DNA from: Morinoia aosen
Lineage: Eukaryota > Arthropoda > Malacostraca > Amphipoda > Talitridae
Direction of reading: 5' to 3'
Assembly: GCA_030386875.1 (NCBI GenBank)
Contig: CM059578.1
Location: 21,127,009 to 21,191,008 of the forward strand
Length of the DNA: 64,000 nt
Below the pieces are notes generated by a model, which saw only the letters and a program-made list of their open reading frames with translations, ran no database searches and was not told where the DNA came from. Numbering within the stretch: the stretch's first letter is position 1; every line of letters begins with the position of its first letter. Shown here piece after piece: positions 31,170 through 43,758 of the stretch. The position numbers and the translations under genes were made by a program.

Positions 31170-31290
31170 ACATAACAAAAGACATTTAATTTCAACAAAA
31201 CAGCCAACCTAACTCTCAGCTCGTGCCCTCGCATTCCCCCCCTGGGATCGCTAATTCCCATAGATACAATAGTTGTAACCCCTTGGGGGA
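31170..31290 (-). repeat. Dispersed repeat of unknown family, copy 1
   Basis: The minus strand contains ACAACTATTGTATCTATGGG, then CACGAGCTGAGAGTTAG and TTGTTGAAATTAAATGT. It is co-linear with 60197-60310 on the plus strand. No pol III boxes, TIRs or coding capacity were seen. Confidence 0.6.
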
Positions 31291-31787
31291 CCCGATTTGA
31301 AATTAGCTCGCATTCTTGAGGCCACTTCGAAGTCCTTGAAAGATAGAGAACCATTGTTGAAATGTGCCTGAATTTGCACTATCGCATCTAGCATTCTAGT
31401 TTGTTATCTATTCTTGTGCTTTGTTCAGACCGCTGTCACCTAGAACGTTCCTTTCAACAGTAGCATTGCTAACGTGAGGAACCAGCCAATGAGCGCACAA
31501 CATGAGAGTTCTACCAGGGTTTGGTGACTATGTAAACCAACTTATAAAGCCAAAACTTCTTAGTGTATGGCGGTAAAACACCGCGTTCAATAATGCATCC
31601 TGCTTCTAGACTATGATAAAAAATATTCGGTGCTGCTGCTAACTGATGTTGATACAATTCTGAGCTAGATGCAGCCTAGGTAGATCTGCAAGCCTTACAT
31701 TCGTAAAGGATTTAATTTTCAACAGCATCTAGTTGATCCTGTTGCTCTGCATTCAACTTGCGCATGCATTTGAGGCTATCTAGAACC
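31291..31787. other. Unassigned sequence upstream of an LTR
   Basis: About 500 bp with no recognised feature. Confidence 0.3.
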
Positions 31788-32251
31788 TGTCGGGGCCAAA
31801 TCTAGCCCTAAGCTCCTATTGCCTACTTTGGCGAAAGATTGTTGATGAACTCTATCTTCGAGGGCTTTTAGGGTTAGATTTTCTAATATTGCACAACAAG
31901 GACAAACAATCTTGAATTAATGACATTTAATTGAACAAAAGCAAAATCTTGAATACGATACAAAAAGAATGATTCAGGTAAATGCGAAAAGGACGAGTTG
32001 CAAAAAGTCAATTACACAAATACAGAGTTGCTCTATTAAAAAAACCGTTGTAGGTACAGGATGAATGTGAAAGACTGCACTGAATATTTAGGAACAATAC
32101 CAATTTGAACCGGGGCTATACGGTATGAGAGATTACACAGAATTAAAGAATACATCGCGACTGAGCTGTGCTAAACTGACATGGGTAATTGGTGCTCGTA
32201 AGACCTATAATAAGGCAAAAAACAAAAATTGAAACCAGTTACAAGACTAAG
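31788..32251 (+). repeat. LTR copy (same family as 10279-10849), cut by the N gap
   Basis: Begins TGTCGGGGCCAAATCTAGCC and follows the solo LTR at 10279 almost to its TATA region (GCTCGTAAGACCTATAATAAG versus GCTCGTAAGACCTGCAATGAA) before entering the gap at 32252. It could be a solo LTR or the 5' LTR of a full element lost in the gap. Confidence 0.75.
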
Positions 32252-32751
32252 NNNNNNNNNNNNNNNNNNNNNNNNNNNNNNNNNNNNNNNNNNNNNNNNN
32301 NNNNNNNNNNNNNNNNNNNNNNNNNNNNNNNNNNNNNNNNNNNNNNNNNNNNNNNNNNNNNNNNNNNNNNNNNNNNNNNNNNNNNNNNNNNNNNNNNNNN
32401 NNNNNNNNNNNNNNNNNNNNNNNNNNNNNNNNNNNNNNNNNNNNNNNNNNNNNNNNNNNNNNNNNNNNNNNNNNNNNNNNNNNNNNNNNNNNNNNNNNNN
32501 NNNNNNNNNNNNNNNNNNNNNNNNNNNNNNNNNNNNNNNNNNNNNNNNNNNNNNNNNNNNNNNNNNNNNNNNNNNNNNNNNNNNNNNNNNNNNNNNNNNN
32601 NNNNNNNNNNNNNNNNNNNNNNNNNNNNNNNNNNNNNNNNNNNNNNNNNNNNNNNNNNNNNNNNNNNNNNNNNNNNNNNNNNNNNNNNNNNNNNNNNNNN
32701 NNNNNNNNNNNNNNNNNNNNNNNNNNNNNNNNNNNNNNNNNNNNNNNNNNN
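32252..32751. other. Assembly gap of exactly 500 N
   Basis: A round-number gap, so its true size is unknown. It separates the LTR from the satellite; open frames running through it are meaningless. Confidence 0.99.
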
Positions 32752-35700
32752 CTAAAATGCGTGTTTTGGGCCATTCCAAGGCCGAATGCGGTGAAAATCA
32801 CGTCGTTTGCTGTTTCCCGTGGCGACATAGGCGGAAAGTGCATATTTAGCCGATTCCACGGTCGACAGAGCTAAAATGCGTGTTTTGGGCCATTCTTAGG
32901 CCGAATGCGGTGAAAATCACGTCGTTTGCTGTTTCCCGTGGAGACATAGGTGGAAAGTGCATATTTAGCCGATTCCACGGTCGACAGAGCTAAAATGCGT
33001 GTTTTGGGCCATTTCTAGGTCGAATGCGGTGAAAATCACGTCGATTGCTGTTTCCCGTGGCGACATAGGTGGCAAGTGCATATTTAGCCGAATCCACAGT
33101 CGACAGAGCTAAAATTCGTGTTTTGGGCCATTCCTAGGCCGAATGCGGTGAAAATCACGTCGTTTGCTGTTTCCCGTGGCGACATAGGTGGAAAGTGCAT
33201 ATTTAGCCGATTCCACGGTCGATAGAGCTAAAATGCGTGTTTTGGGCCATTCCTATGCCGAATGCGGTGAAAATCACGTCGTTTGCTGTTTCCCGTGGCG
33301 ACATAGGCTGAAAGTGCATATTTAGCCGATTCCACGGTCGACAGAGCTAAAATGCGTGTTTTGGGCCATTCTTAGGTCGAATGCGGTGAAAATCACGTCG
33401 TTAGCTGTTTCCCGTGGCGACATAGGCGGAAAGTGCATATTTAGCCGATTCCACGGTCGACAGAGCTAAAATGCGTGTTTTGGGTCATTCCTAGGCCGAA
33501 TGCGGTGAAAATCACGTCGTTTGCTGTTTCCCGTGGCGACATAGGCGGAAAGTGCATATTTAGCCGATTCCACGGTCGACAGAGCTAAAATGCATGTTTC
33601 AGACCATTCCTAGGTCGAATGCGGTGAAAATCACGTCGTTTGCTGTTTCCCGTGGCGACATAGGGGAAAAGTGCATATTTAGCAGATTCCACGGTCGACA
33701 GAGCTAAAATGCGTGTTTTAGGCCATTCCTAGATCGAATGCGGTGAAAATCACGTCGTTTGCTGTTTCCCGTGGCGACATAGGTGGAAAGTGCATATTTA
33801 GCCGATTCCACGGTCGACAGAGCTAAAATGCGTGTTTTGGGCCATTCCTAGGCCGAATGCGGTGAAAATCACGTCGTTTGCTGTTTCCCGTGGCGACATA
33901 GGCGGATAGTGCATATTTAGCCAATTCCACAGTCGACAGAGCTAAAATGCGTGTTTTGGGCCATTCCTAGGCCGAATGCGGTGAAAATCACGTCGTTTGC
34001 TGTTTCCCGTGGCGACATAGGTGGAAAGTGCATATTTAGCCGATTCCACGGTCGACAGAGCTAAAATGCGTGTTTTGGGCCATTTCTAGGTCGAATGCGG
34101 TGAAAATCACGTCGTTTGCTGTTTCCTGTGGCGACATAGGCGGAAACTGCATATTTGGCCGATTCCACGGTCGACAGAGCTAAAATGCGTGTTTTGGGTC
34201 ATTCCTAGGTCCAATGCGGTGAAAATCACGTCGTTTGCTGTTTCCCGTGGCGACATAGGTGGAAAGTGCATATTTACCCGATTCCACGGTCGACAGAGCT
34301 AAAATGCATGTTTTGAGCCATTCCAAGGCCGAATGCTGTGAAAATCACGTCGTTTGCTGTTTCCCGTGGCGACATAGGTGGAAAGTGCATATTCAGCCGA
34401 TTCCACGGTCGACAGAGCTAAACTGCGTGTTTTGGGCCATTCCTAGGTCGAATGCGGTGAAAATCACGTCGTTTGCTGTTTCCCGTGGCGACATAGGTGG
34501 AAAGTGCATATTTATCCGATTCCACGGTCGACAGAGCTAAAATGCGTGTTTTGGGCCATTCCTAGGCCGAATGCGGTGAAAATCACGTCGTTTGCTGTTT
34601 CCCGTGGCGACATAGGTGGAAAGTGCATATTAAGCCGGTTCCACGGTCGACAGAGCTAAAATGCGTGTTATGGGCCATTCCTAGGTCGAATGCGGTGAAA
34701 ATCACGTCGTTTGCTGTTTCCCGTGGCGACATAGGTGGAAAGTGCATATTTATCCGATTCCACGGTCGACAGAGCTAAAATGCGTGTTTTGGGCCATTCC
34801 TAGGCCGAAAGCGGTGAAAATCACGTCGTTTGCTGTTTCCCGTGGCGACATCGGCGGAAAGTGCATATTTAGCCGATTCCACGTTCGACAGAGCTAAAAT
34901 GCGTGTTTTGGGCCATTCCTAGGCCGAATGCGGTGAAAATCACGTCGTTTGCTGTTTCCAGTGGCGACATAGGTGGAAAGTGCATATTTAGCCGATTCCA
35001 CGGTCGATAGAGCTAAAATGCGTGTTTTGGGCCATTCCTATGCCGAATGCGGTGAAAATCACGTCGTTTGCTGTTTCCCGTGGCGACATAGGCTGAAAGT
35101 GCATATTTAGCCGATTCCACGGTCGACAGAGCTAAAATGCGTGTTTTGGGCCATTCTTAGGTCGAATTCGGTGAAAATCACGTCGTTAGCTGTTTCCCGT
35201 GGCGACATAGGCGGAAAGTGCATATTTAGCCGATTCCACGGTCGACAGAGCTAAAATGCGTGTTTTGGGTCATTCCTAGGCCGAATGCGGTGAAAATCAC
35301 GTCGTTTGCTGTTTCCCGTGGCGACATAGGCGGAAAGTGCATATTTAGCCGATTCCACGGTCGACAGAGCTAAAATGCATGTTTCGGGCCATTCCTAGGT
35401 CGAATGCGGTGAAAATCACGTCGTTTGCTGTTTCCCGTGGCGACATAGGGGAAAAGTGCATATTTAGCCGATTCCACGGTCGACAGAGCTAAAATGTGTG
35501 TTTTAGGCCATTCCTAGATCGAATGCGGTGAAAATCACGTCGTTTGCTGTTTCCCGTGGCGACATAGGTGGAAAGTGCATATTTAGCCGATTCCACGGTC
35601 GACAGAGCTAAAATGCGTGTTTTGGGCCATTCCTAGGCCGAATGCGGTGAAAATCACGTCGTTTGCTGTTTCCCGTGGCGACATAGGCGGATAGTGCATA

Positions 35701-38700
35701 TTTAGCCAATTCCACAGTCGACAGAGCTAAAATGCGTGTTTTGGGCCATTCCTAGGCCGAATGCGGTGAAAATCACGTCGTTTGCTGTTTCCCGTGGCGA
35801 CATAGGTGGAAAGTGCATATTTAGCCGATTCCACGGTCGACAGAGCTAAAATGCGTGTTTTTGGCCATTTCTAGGTCGAATGCGGTGAAAATCACGTCGT
35901 TTGCTGTTTCCTGTGGCGACATAGGCGGAAACTGCATATTTGGCCGATTCCACGGTCGACAGAGCTAAAATGCGTGTTTTGGGCCATTCCTAGGTCCAAT
36001 GCGGTGAAAATCACGTCGTTTGCTGTTTCCCGTGGCGACATAGGTGGAAAGTGCATATTTACCCGATTCCACGGTCGACAGAGCTAAAATGCATGTTTTG
36101 AGCCATTCCAAGGCCGAATGCTGTGAAAATCACGTCGTTTGCTGTTTCCCGTGGCGACATAGGTGGAAAGTGCATATTCAGCCGATTCCACGGTCGACAG
36201 AGCTAAACTGCGTGTTTTGGGCCATTCCTAGGTCGAATGCGGTGAAAATCACGTCGTTTGCTGTTTCCCGTGGCGACATTGGTGGAAAGTGCATATTTAT
36301 CCGATTCCACGGTCGACAGAGCTAAAATGCGTGTTTTGGGCCATTCCTAGGCCGAATGCGGTGAAAATCACGTCGTTTGCTGTTTCCCGTGGCGACATAG
36401 GTGGAAAGTGCATATTAAGCCGGTTCCACGGTCGACAGAGCTAAAATGCGTGTTATGGGCCATTCCTAGGTCGAATGCGGTGAAAATCACGTCGTTTGCT
36501 GTTTCCCGTGGCGACATAGGTGGAAAGTGCATATTTATCCGATTCCACGGTCGACAGAGCTAAAATGCGTGTTTTGGGCCATTCCTAGGCCGAAAGCGGT
36601 GAAAATCACGTCGTTTGCTGTTTCCCGTGGCGACATCGGCGGAAAGTGCATATTTAGCCGATTCCACGTTCGACAGAGCTAAAATGCGTGTTTTGGGCCA
36701 TTCCTAGGCCGAATGCGGTGAAAATCACGTCGTTTGCTGTTTCCCGTGGCGACATAGGTGGAAAGTGCATATTTAGCCGATTCCACGGTCGATAGAGCTA
36801 AAATGCGTGTTTTGGGCCATTCCTATGCCGAATGCGGTGAAAATCACGTCGTTTGCTGTTTCCCGTGGCGACATAGGCTGAAAGTGCATATTTAGCCGAT
36901 TCCACGGTCGACAGAGCTAAAATGCGTGTTTTGGGCCATTCTTAGGTCGAATTCGGTGAAAATCACGTCGTTAGCTGTTTCCCGTGGCGACATAGGCGGA
37001 AAGTGCATATTTAGCCGATTCCACGGTCGACAGAGCTAAAATGCGTGTTTTGGGTCATTCCTAGGCCGAATGCGGTGAAAATCACGTCGTTTGCTGTTTC
37101 CCGTGGCGACATAGGCGGAAAGTGCATATTTAGCCGATTCCACGGTCGACAGAGCTAAAATGCATGTTTCGGGCCATTCCTAGGTCAAATGCGGTGAAAA
37201 TCACGTCGTTTGCTGTTTCCCGTGGCGACATAGGGGAAAAGTGCATATTTAGCCGATTCCACGGTCGACAGAGCTAAAATGCGTGTTTTAGGCCATTCCT
37301 AGATCGAATGCGGTGAAAATCACGTCGTTTGCTGTTTCCCGTGGCGACATAGGTGGAAAGTGCATATTTAGCCGATTCCACGGTCGACAGAGCTAAAATG
37401 CGTGTTTTGGGCCATTCCTAGGCCGAATGCGGTGAAAATCACGTCGTTTGCTGTTTCCCGTGGCGACATAGGCGGATAGTGCATATTTAGCCAATTCCAC
37501 AGTCGACAGAGCTAAAATGCGTGTTTTGGGCCATTCCTAGGCCGAATGCGGTGACAATCACGTCGTTTGCTGTTTCCCGTGGCGACATAGGTGGAAAGTG
37601 CATATTTAGCCGATTCCACGGTCGACAGAGCTAAAATGCGTGTTTTGGGCCATTTCTAGGTCGAATGCGGTGAAAATCACGTCGTTTGCTGTTTCCTGTG
37701 GCGACATAGGCGGAAACTGCATATTTAGCCGATTCCACGGTCGACAGAGCTAAAATGCGTGTTTTGGGCCATTCCTAGGTCCAATGCGGTGAAAATCACG
37801 TCGTTTGCTGTTTCCTGTGGCGACATAGGTGGAAAGTGCATATTTACCCGATTCCACGGCCGACAGAGCTAAAATGCATGTTTTGAGCCATTCCAAGGCC
37901 GAATGCTGTGAAAATCACGTCGTTTGCTGTTTCCCGTGGCGACATAGGTGGAAAGTGCATATTCAGCCGATTCCACGGTCGACAGAGCTAAACTGCGTGT
38001 TTTGGGCCATTCCTAGGTCGAATGCGGTGAAAATCACGTCGTTTGCTGTTTCCCGTGGCGACATAGGTGGAAAGTGCATATTTATCCGATTCCACGGTCG
38101 ACAGAGCTAAAATGCGTGTTTTGGGCCATTCCTAGGCCGAATGCGGTGAAAATCACGTCGTTTGCTGTTTCCCGTGGCGACATAGGTGGAAAGTGCATAT
38201 TAAGCCGGTTCCACGGTCGACAGAGCTAAAATGCGTGTTATGGGCCATTCCTAGGTCGAATGCGGTGAAAATCACGTCATTTGCTGTTTCCCGTGGCGAC
38301 ATAGGTGGAAAGTGCATATTTATCCGATTCCACGGTCGACAGAGCTAAAATGCGTGTTTTGGGCCATTCCTAGGCCGAAAGCGGTGAAAATCACGTCGTT
38401 TGCTGTTTCCCGTGGCGACATCGGCGGAAAGTGCATATTTAGCCGATTCCACGTTCGACAGAGCTAAAATGCGTGTTTTGGGCCATTCCTAGGCCGAATG
38501 CGGTGAAAATCACGTCGTTTGCTGTTTCCCGTGGCGACATATTCGGAAAGTGCATATTTCGCCGATTCCACGGTCGACAGAGCCAAAATGCGTGTTTTGG
38601 GCCATTCCTAGGTCGATTGCGGTGAAAATCACGTCTTTTGCTGTTTCCCGTGGGGAAATAGGCGGAAAGTGCATATTTAGCCGATTCCACGGTCGACAGA

Positions 38701-40522
38701 GCTAAAATGCATGTTTCGGGCCATTCCTAGGTCGAATGCGGTGAAAATCACGTCGTTTGCTGTTTCCCGTAGCGACATAGGGGAAAAGTGCATATTTAGC
38801 CGATTCCACGGTCGACAGAGCTAAAATGCGTGTTTTAGGCTATTCCTAGGTCGAATGCGGTGAAAATCACGTCGTTGGCTGTTTCCCGTGGCGACATAGG
38901 TGGGAAGTGCATATTCAGCCGATTCCACGGTCGATAGAACTAAAATGCGTGTTTAGGGCCATTCCTAGGCCGAATGCGGTGAAAATCACGTCGTTTGCTG
39001 TTTCCCGTGGCGACATAGGCGGAATATGCATATTTAGCCGATTCCACGGTCGACAGAGCTAAAATGCGTGTTTTGGGCCATTCATAGGCCGAATGCGGTG
39101 AAAATCACGTCGTTTGCTGTTTCCCGTGGCAACATAGGTGGAAAGTGCATATTTAGCCGATTCCACGATCGACAGAGCTAAAATGCGTGTTTTGGGCCAT
39201 TCCTAGGTCGAATGCGGTGAAAATCACGTCGTTTGCTGTTCCCCGTGCCGACATAAGTGGAAAGTGCATATTTAGCCGATTCCACGGTCGACAGAGCTAA
39301 AATGCGTGTTTTGGGCCATTCCTAGGTCCAATGCGGTGAAAATCACGTTGTTTGCTGTTTCCCGTGGCGACATAGGCGGAAAGTGCATATTTAGCCGATT
39401 CCACGGTCGACAGAGCTAAAATGCGTGTTTTGGGCCATTCCTAGGTCGAATGCGGTGAAAATCACGTCGTTGGCTGTTTCCCGTGGCGACATAGGTGGGA
39501 AGTGCATATTTAGCCGATTCCACGGTCGACAGAACTAAAATGCGTGTTTTGGGCCATTCCTAGGCCGAAAGCGGTGAAAATCACGTCGTTTGCTGTTTCC
39601 CTTGGCGACATTGGCGGAAAATGCATATTTAGCCGATTCCACGGTCGACAGAGCTAAAATGCGTGTTTTGGGCCATTCATAGGCCGAATGCGGTGAAAAT
39701 CACGTCGTTTGCTGTTTCCCGTGGCAACATAGGTGGAAAGTGCATATTTAGCCGATTCCACGGTCGACAAAGCTAAACTGCGTGTTTTGGGCCATTCCTA
39801 GGCCGAATGCGGTGAAAATAACGTCGTTTGCTGTTTCCCGTGGCGACATAGGCGGAAAATGCATATTTAGCCGATTCCACGGTCGACAGAGCTAAAATGC
39901 GTGTTTTGGGCCATTCATAGGCCGAATGCGGTGAAAATCACGTCGTTTGCTGTTTCCCGTGGCAACATAGGTGGAAAGTGCATATTTAGCCGATTCCACG
40001 GTCGACAGAGCTAAAATGCGTGTTTTGGGCCATTCCTAGGCCGAATGCGGTAAAAATCACGTCGTTTGCTGTTTCCCGTGGCGACATAGGTGGAAAGTGC
40101 ATATATAGCCGATTCCACGGTAGACAGAGCTAAAATGCGTGTTTTGGGCCATTCCTAGGTCCAATGCGGTGAAAATCACGTCGTTTGCTGTTTCCCGTGG
40201 CGACATAGGGGGAAAGGGCATATTTAGCCGATTACACGGTCGACAGAGCTAAAATGCGTGTTTTGGGCCATTCCAAGGCCGAATGCGGTGAAAATCACGT
40301 CGTTTGCTGTTTCCCGTGGCGACATAGGCGGAAAGTGCATATTTAGCCGATTCCACGGTCGACAGAGCTAAAATGCGTGTTTTGGGCCATTCTTAGGCCG
40401 AGAACAGTGAAAATCACGTCGTTTGCTGTTTCCCGTGGCGACATAGGCGGAAAGTGCATTTTTAGCCGATTCCACGGTCGACAGAGCTAAAATGCGTGTT
40501 TTGGGCCATTCCTAGGCCGAAT
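32752..40522 (+). repeat. 119-bp satellite array, 65 monomers
   Basis: Monomers start CTAAAATGCGTGTTTTGGG and end GGTCGACAGAG. Starts fall at 32752, 32871, 32990 and so on to 40487, which is exactly 65 steps of 119 bp with no net indel. Each monomer carries CCTAGG and GTCGAC palindromes, with variants. Open frames of 83-93 codons in the array are by-products of the repeat. The array begins inside the gap and is interrupted at 40522 by a LINE. Strict length with point variants is typical of a homogenised satellite. Confidence 0.97.
33109..38463 (+). repeat. Higher-order repeat: three copies of a 15-monomer, 1785-bp unit
   Basis: Marker variants recur every 1785 bp. GATAGAG with CCTATGCCG is near 33221, 35006 and 36791; GCATGTTTTGAGCC is near 34307, 36092 and 37877. 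The monomer with CATCGGCGG and ACGTTCGACAG closes each unit (34776-34894, 36561-36679, 38346-38464). Units are about 33109-34893, 34894-36678 and 36679-38463. Left of 33109 and right of about 38540 the markers no longer follow this order. Confidence 0.9.
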
Positions 40523-41572
40523 TCCTAGGAATGCTTCTTCAACTGTCTGTCACCGTGGACGCACGCTCCATGTTACCGGAGCTAAATTGTTTCAGAATGT
40601 GAGGGAAGGAAAACTCCACGAAGTACGAAATTAGAACTGTGTGTCCGTGAATGTGCCGTCTACCTAACTAAATGGTAAAAGTGAACTTTCAGTGTTTCGG
40701 GGATTCAATTATGATCATTTTAACAAGCAGATCAGAGTGGCGAGATGTGAAAACTTTGTGTTGCTCTCGCAGTGCCGGTGAGGGGCAGCGCGAACAAGCT
40801 CACCCCTGCCCCCTCCATCCCCCCCATCTCCACTCTTTCCCTCCAAAACACCTCCAATCTTAACGTGGAAGAACAAGTGCCGTTATCTCCAGAAACAAAA
40901 TAGAAAGTGTGTTCTGTCAAACTCGCATCTTTGGAAAATAATGGTGACCATTTTTTGTGAACTATTTTTGTTACAATAGAGCATGAATGTTGAAAATTTC
41001 TAATGTACTCATTCAATTTTTGATTCAAAAAATGAGCTTACCTTATTATCATGTTCTTTTGATGGACAATTTTGGTTAACTATTGACGTTAAATGTGAGA
41101 AGGATAAAAAACTTCTTCTTCTTTGAAGGAACTTTTAAATATAAAAATTAAATAAACTTGATCCAGCAACTTCGGAAATAATTTACCATGTTAAACATAG
41201 TAAGCCTGTGTTCACAGACAGAGCATAATTCCACAATGTGAAGTAAACTTGAAAAATCCGACGTTTTTCGAAAAGTTTACCAGAGCAATCTTCTGATGGA
41301 AGAGTTGAAGTTCTTTTTCTTCTTTTCTTCTTCTTTTTTTTCTTTTCTCTTTTCTTCCCCAAGCAGGACATCAAGCAACGCTGCTCTGCCGACCGCAAGC
41401 ATCCTGCCCCCTCCTCCCGCTCACACTCTGTCCTCCTGTATCTTACACCCCAAGCCCCCCGCCCCTTGCTTTCCTACTGGCAATCTCTTTTTATCTACCT
41501 TTAAAAGGCGAGGTCTTCTACTTTAACCCAATGAACAAAATTTAATTTTTCTTCCTCTCTATCAACGGCACA
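40523..41572 (+). other. 5' UTR of the OTU LINE
   Basis: 1.05 kb without a conserved frame. It has a C-rich tract (40800-40860), a TTCTTTTTCTTC pyrimidine tract (41310-41360) and another CCCC/CTCC-rich tract (41400-41470). It begins with ATTCCTAGGAATGC, partly repeating satellite sequence. Confidence 0.5.
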
Positions 41573-43117
41573 ATGTATCAATATAGAACTCGTTCAACTA
41601 CTCGGAAGGTAGCCCCATCTGAAAAAACATCCTCCAGTACAGCTTCGTACGAAAAGCTCAGTAAAAAGCGTATAGCACCAGCCTTAAAGCGGAAAGGCAG
41701 ACCTAATAAATCCGCCCCTGTGAATCCATCGGTTCAAGGTCCTCAAACACTCAAAACGAAAAATGCTTCTCGGACGTTCGTGAAGTCTGGTATCAGCAAG
41801 TGTTTCTCAGCCCCTGAAGCATCACTAATGACTGCAAAATCAGAGTCATCTGACACGGGCGAAAATCTCTCAGGCGCTGCTTGTAATAATTCAGCTCCCA
41901 GTAATAATTCATCTTCTCAAGTTCTGAAACCTGCTACGGGCACACCCGAAGCGAGTTCAAGAAATTCCGTACAAGCAGCACTCGACTCTCAACCCCACGC
42001 TTTGGACTGTGTCCGAGAAGATTCATCGTCCACAAAGCCGAGAATCTTTAGTGAAGAAGATACGCCCTCACTGGCGGAAGCTGCCACAGCACTGCGAGCT
42101 CCTTCGTCTCGCCGAAACGATTGCGTCATGGCGACGTCACCCCTGCCCTGCGTCACTGAGAAAGCTCAAAATCGTTCACCGCTGACGGAAACACCAACGT
42201 CATTGTTAGAACGCGATAAAATTTTGGATGTGTGCAACCAGTCAAAAAGCATAAGGGGTAATTTTAATTATAATTTTAATGATAAATTGTATGTAGACCT
42301 TTCAGGCGGCGAAGTTCTGTTTGGAAATGCATACGCAGCAGCTGATACTGGCAGTAAAATACCTCAGAGCGTAGACTGCGAGGATAACGTAAGATTTTCA
42401 GTGGAGAAAAATACAACCAGACCTGTCACCGCTTTTGATGGGTACTTACATCCTCTCCAAGTGACCAGTTCCCAAACTATTCACGAAATAAATAACACGC
42501 TGTCTCTTACAGCTGCATTTCTCAATGAAGCTTTGAGACAAAATTGTCCCCCAAGCCCAGCGTCGATTTTTTCCACTGTATCAAATATTCAAGTGATTAC
42601 AGAACAGCTTTTCGCTTTAAATTATCGTATCAGCGCTCATGATTTTACGCCGGTGGTAGCTGCGAGTAACCATCCTTATGCGAAATCCCCTTTAGACACT
42701 TTTCTCGTTGGAGACAATAGTCTCACAAAAATCAACAGAGATGACATTGATAATGCATGCAGGATTCAGACCATAACTTCGGAATGTCTAAATGATCTCT
42801 ATGATGAGATTGAACGCGCACCTCCTTTCAGGAACTATATAATTAGTTTCAAAGGTTTGAGCCTCTCGTCCCAAAATCTCACGAAATAAAAAAATTTGAT
42901 CATGACAAAGAATCTTCTTTCTCGTATTTATGTGGTGAATGCCTGCAGTGGGCAGCAATTGTACATGGCATCGAGCCTGTGCAGAAAAATTGGTCTTAAA
43001 CTGATTCCGCTGCGAGCAAATGTAAAAACCGGTCCTGTTGATGAAGCTTACAACAATGTCCGCACTTGGCCCGTTACGCGAGAAGACATGCATCTTTTCT
43101 TCAACAAATTGCTCTAA
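41573..43117 (+). pseudogene. ORF1a of the OTU LINE, one in-frame stop
   Basis: Frame opens at ATG 41573 and runs 438 codons to TAA 42887-42889, then continues in the same frame for 76 codons to 43117. A single nonsense change in LTK*KNLIMTK therefore splits about 514 codons. The N-terminal 250 residues are basic then Ser/Thr-rich and probably disordered; the last 200 residues look folded (ECLNDLYDEIERAPPFRNY, then NLLSRIYVVNACSGQQLYMA). I recognise no family domain. By position it is the RNA-binding ORF1 product. Confidence 0.6.
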
Positions 43118-43758
43118 AATCACCTTTGAGACTAACTTCACATTTTATCTCCTGTGTCAGAAACTCCCATGATCTGAATGAAGAAATTGAATACTCTAAT
43201 GATTATTCAAAACAGCAAAATGAGTTGAATGATTGTTCTAAGTTGACCGCCTATCCACGTGAAACCTCCAGCAGCATAGACCGATGCTTGCCTTCATATA
43301 ACAAACCCTCTCCTCCCCTCTCCTCCCGATGTTTGCCCTCATATAACAAGCCCTCTGCTGCATCCGCCACAAACAACTGCAGAGTGCCTAGAAAAAATAG
43401 GTTTTCATTGCTATCCAATGCTGATGGAGAGGATGAAAAGCCCCTCTCAGACACGAGTATAAATCAACATCCAATCACATACTCGGAAGCAGTAAAATCA
43501 ACAGGAAGAGAGAAATCGCTGCAAAATTGCAGTCGGCAATCGATGGAAAATCCACTACCAAACGGTATGCACAATCATCACCAGAAAAATATAATTGACA
43601 CGAGCATTTCTCAGTTCTCTGCAAATCCCCATACGAGAAATCACCACAGAACGGGAATTCAGAGCCAGAAAAACGTAAATTCCCCGCACCTCTCAGAACC
43701 TCTTAATGATGAAAAAGCGCGAAAAAAAACGTCTCCAGCCCCATTTGTGAACGCATGA
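43066..43758 (+). pseudogene. Polar linker frame of the OTU LINE, stop overlapping the OTU start
   Basis: The frame overlaps the end of ORF1a and reads a polar, Asn/Ser-rich sequence with a tandem RCLPSYNKPS duplication (about 43282-43371). It contains TYSEAVK, as often seen in LINE ORF1 linkers, and ends at TGA 43756-43758, sharing ATGA with the next ORF. It is probably the C-terminal part of ORF1 reached by a frameshift near 43066-43117. Confidence 0.5.

Noticed and set aside
32171..32849. Open frames of about 200 codons across 32171-32849
   Set aside because: They are mostly N; the gap has no stops by definition.
34259..38110. Three 93-codon frames at 34259, 36044 and 37829
   Set aside because: They lie inside the 119-bp satellite and recur only because of the 1785-bp higher-order repeat.
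32752..40522. CRISPR-like array of regularly spaced repeats
   Set aside because: Whole monomers are similar with no unique spacers, and the genome is eukaryotic. This is satellite DNA.
41183..41526. Lys-rich and Phe-rich frames around 41300
   Set aside because: They come from a pyrimidine tract in the LINE 5' UTR.
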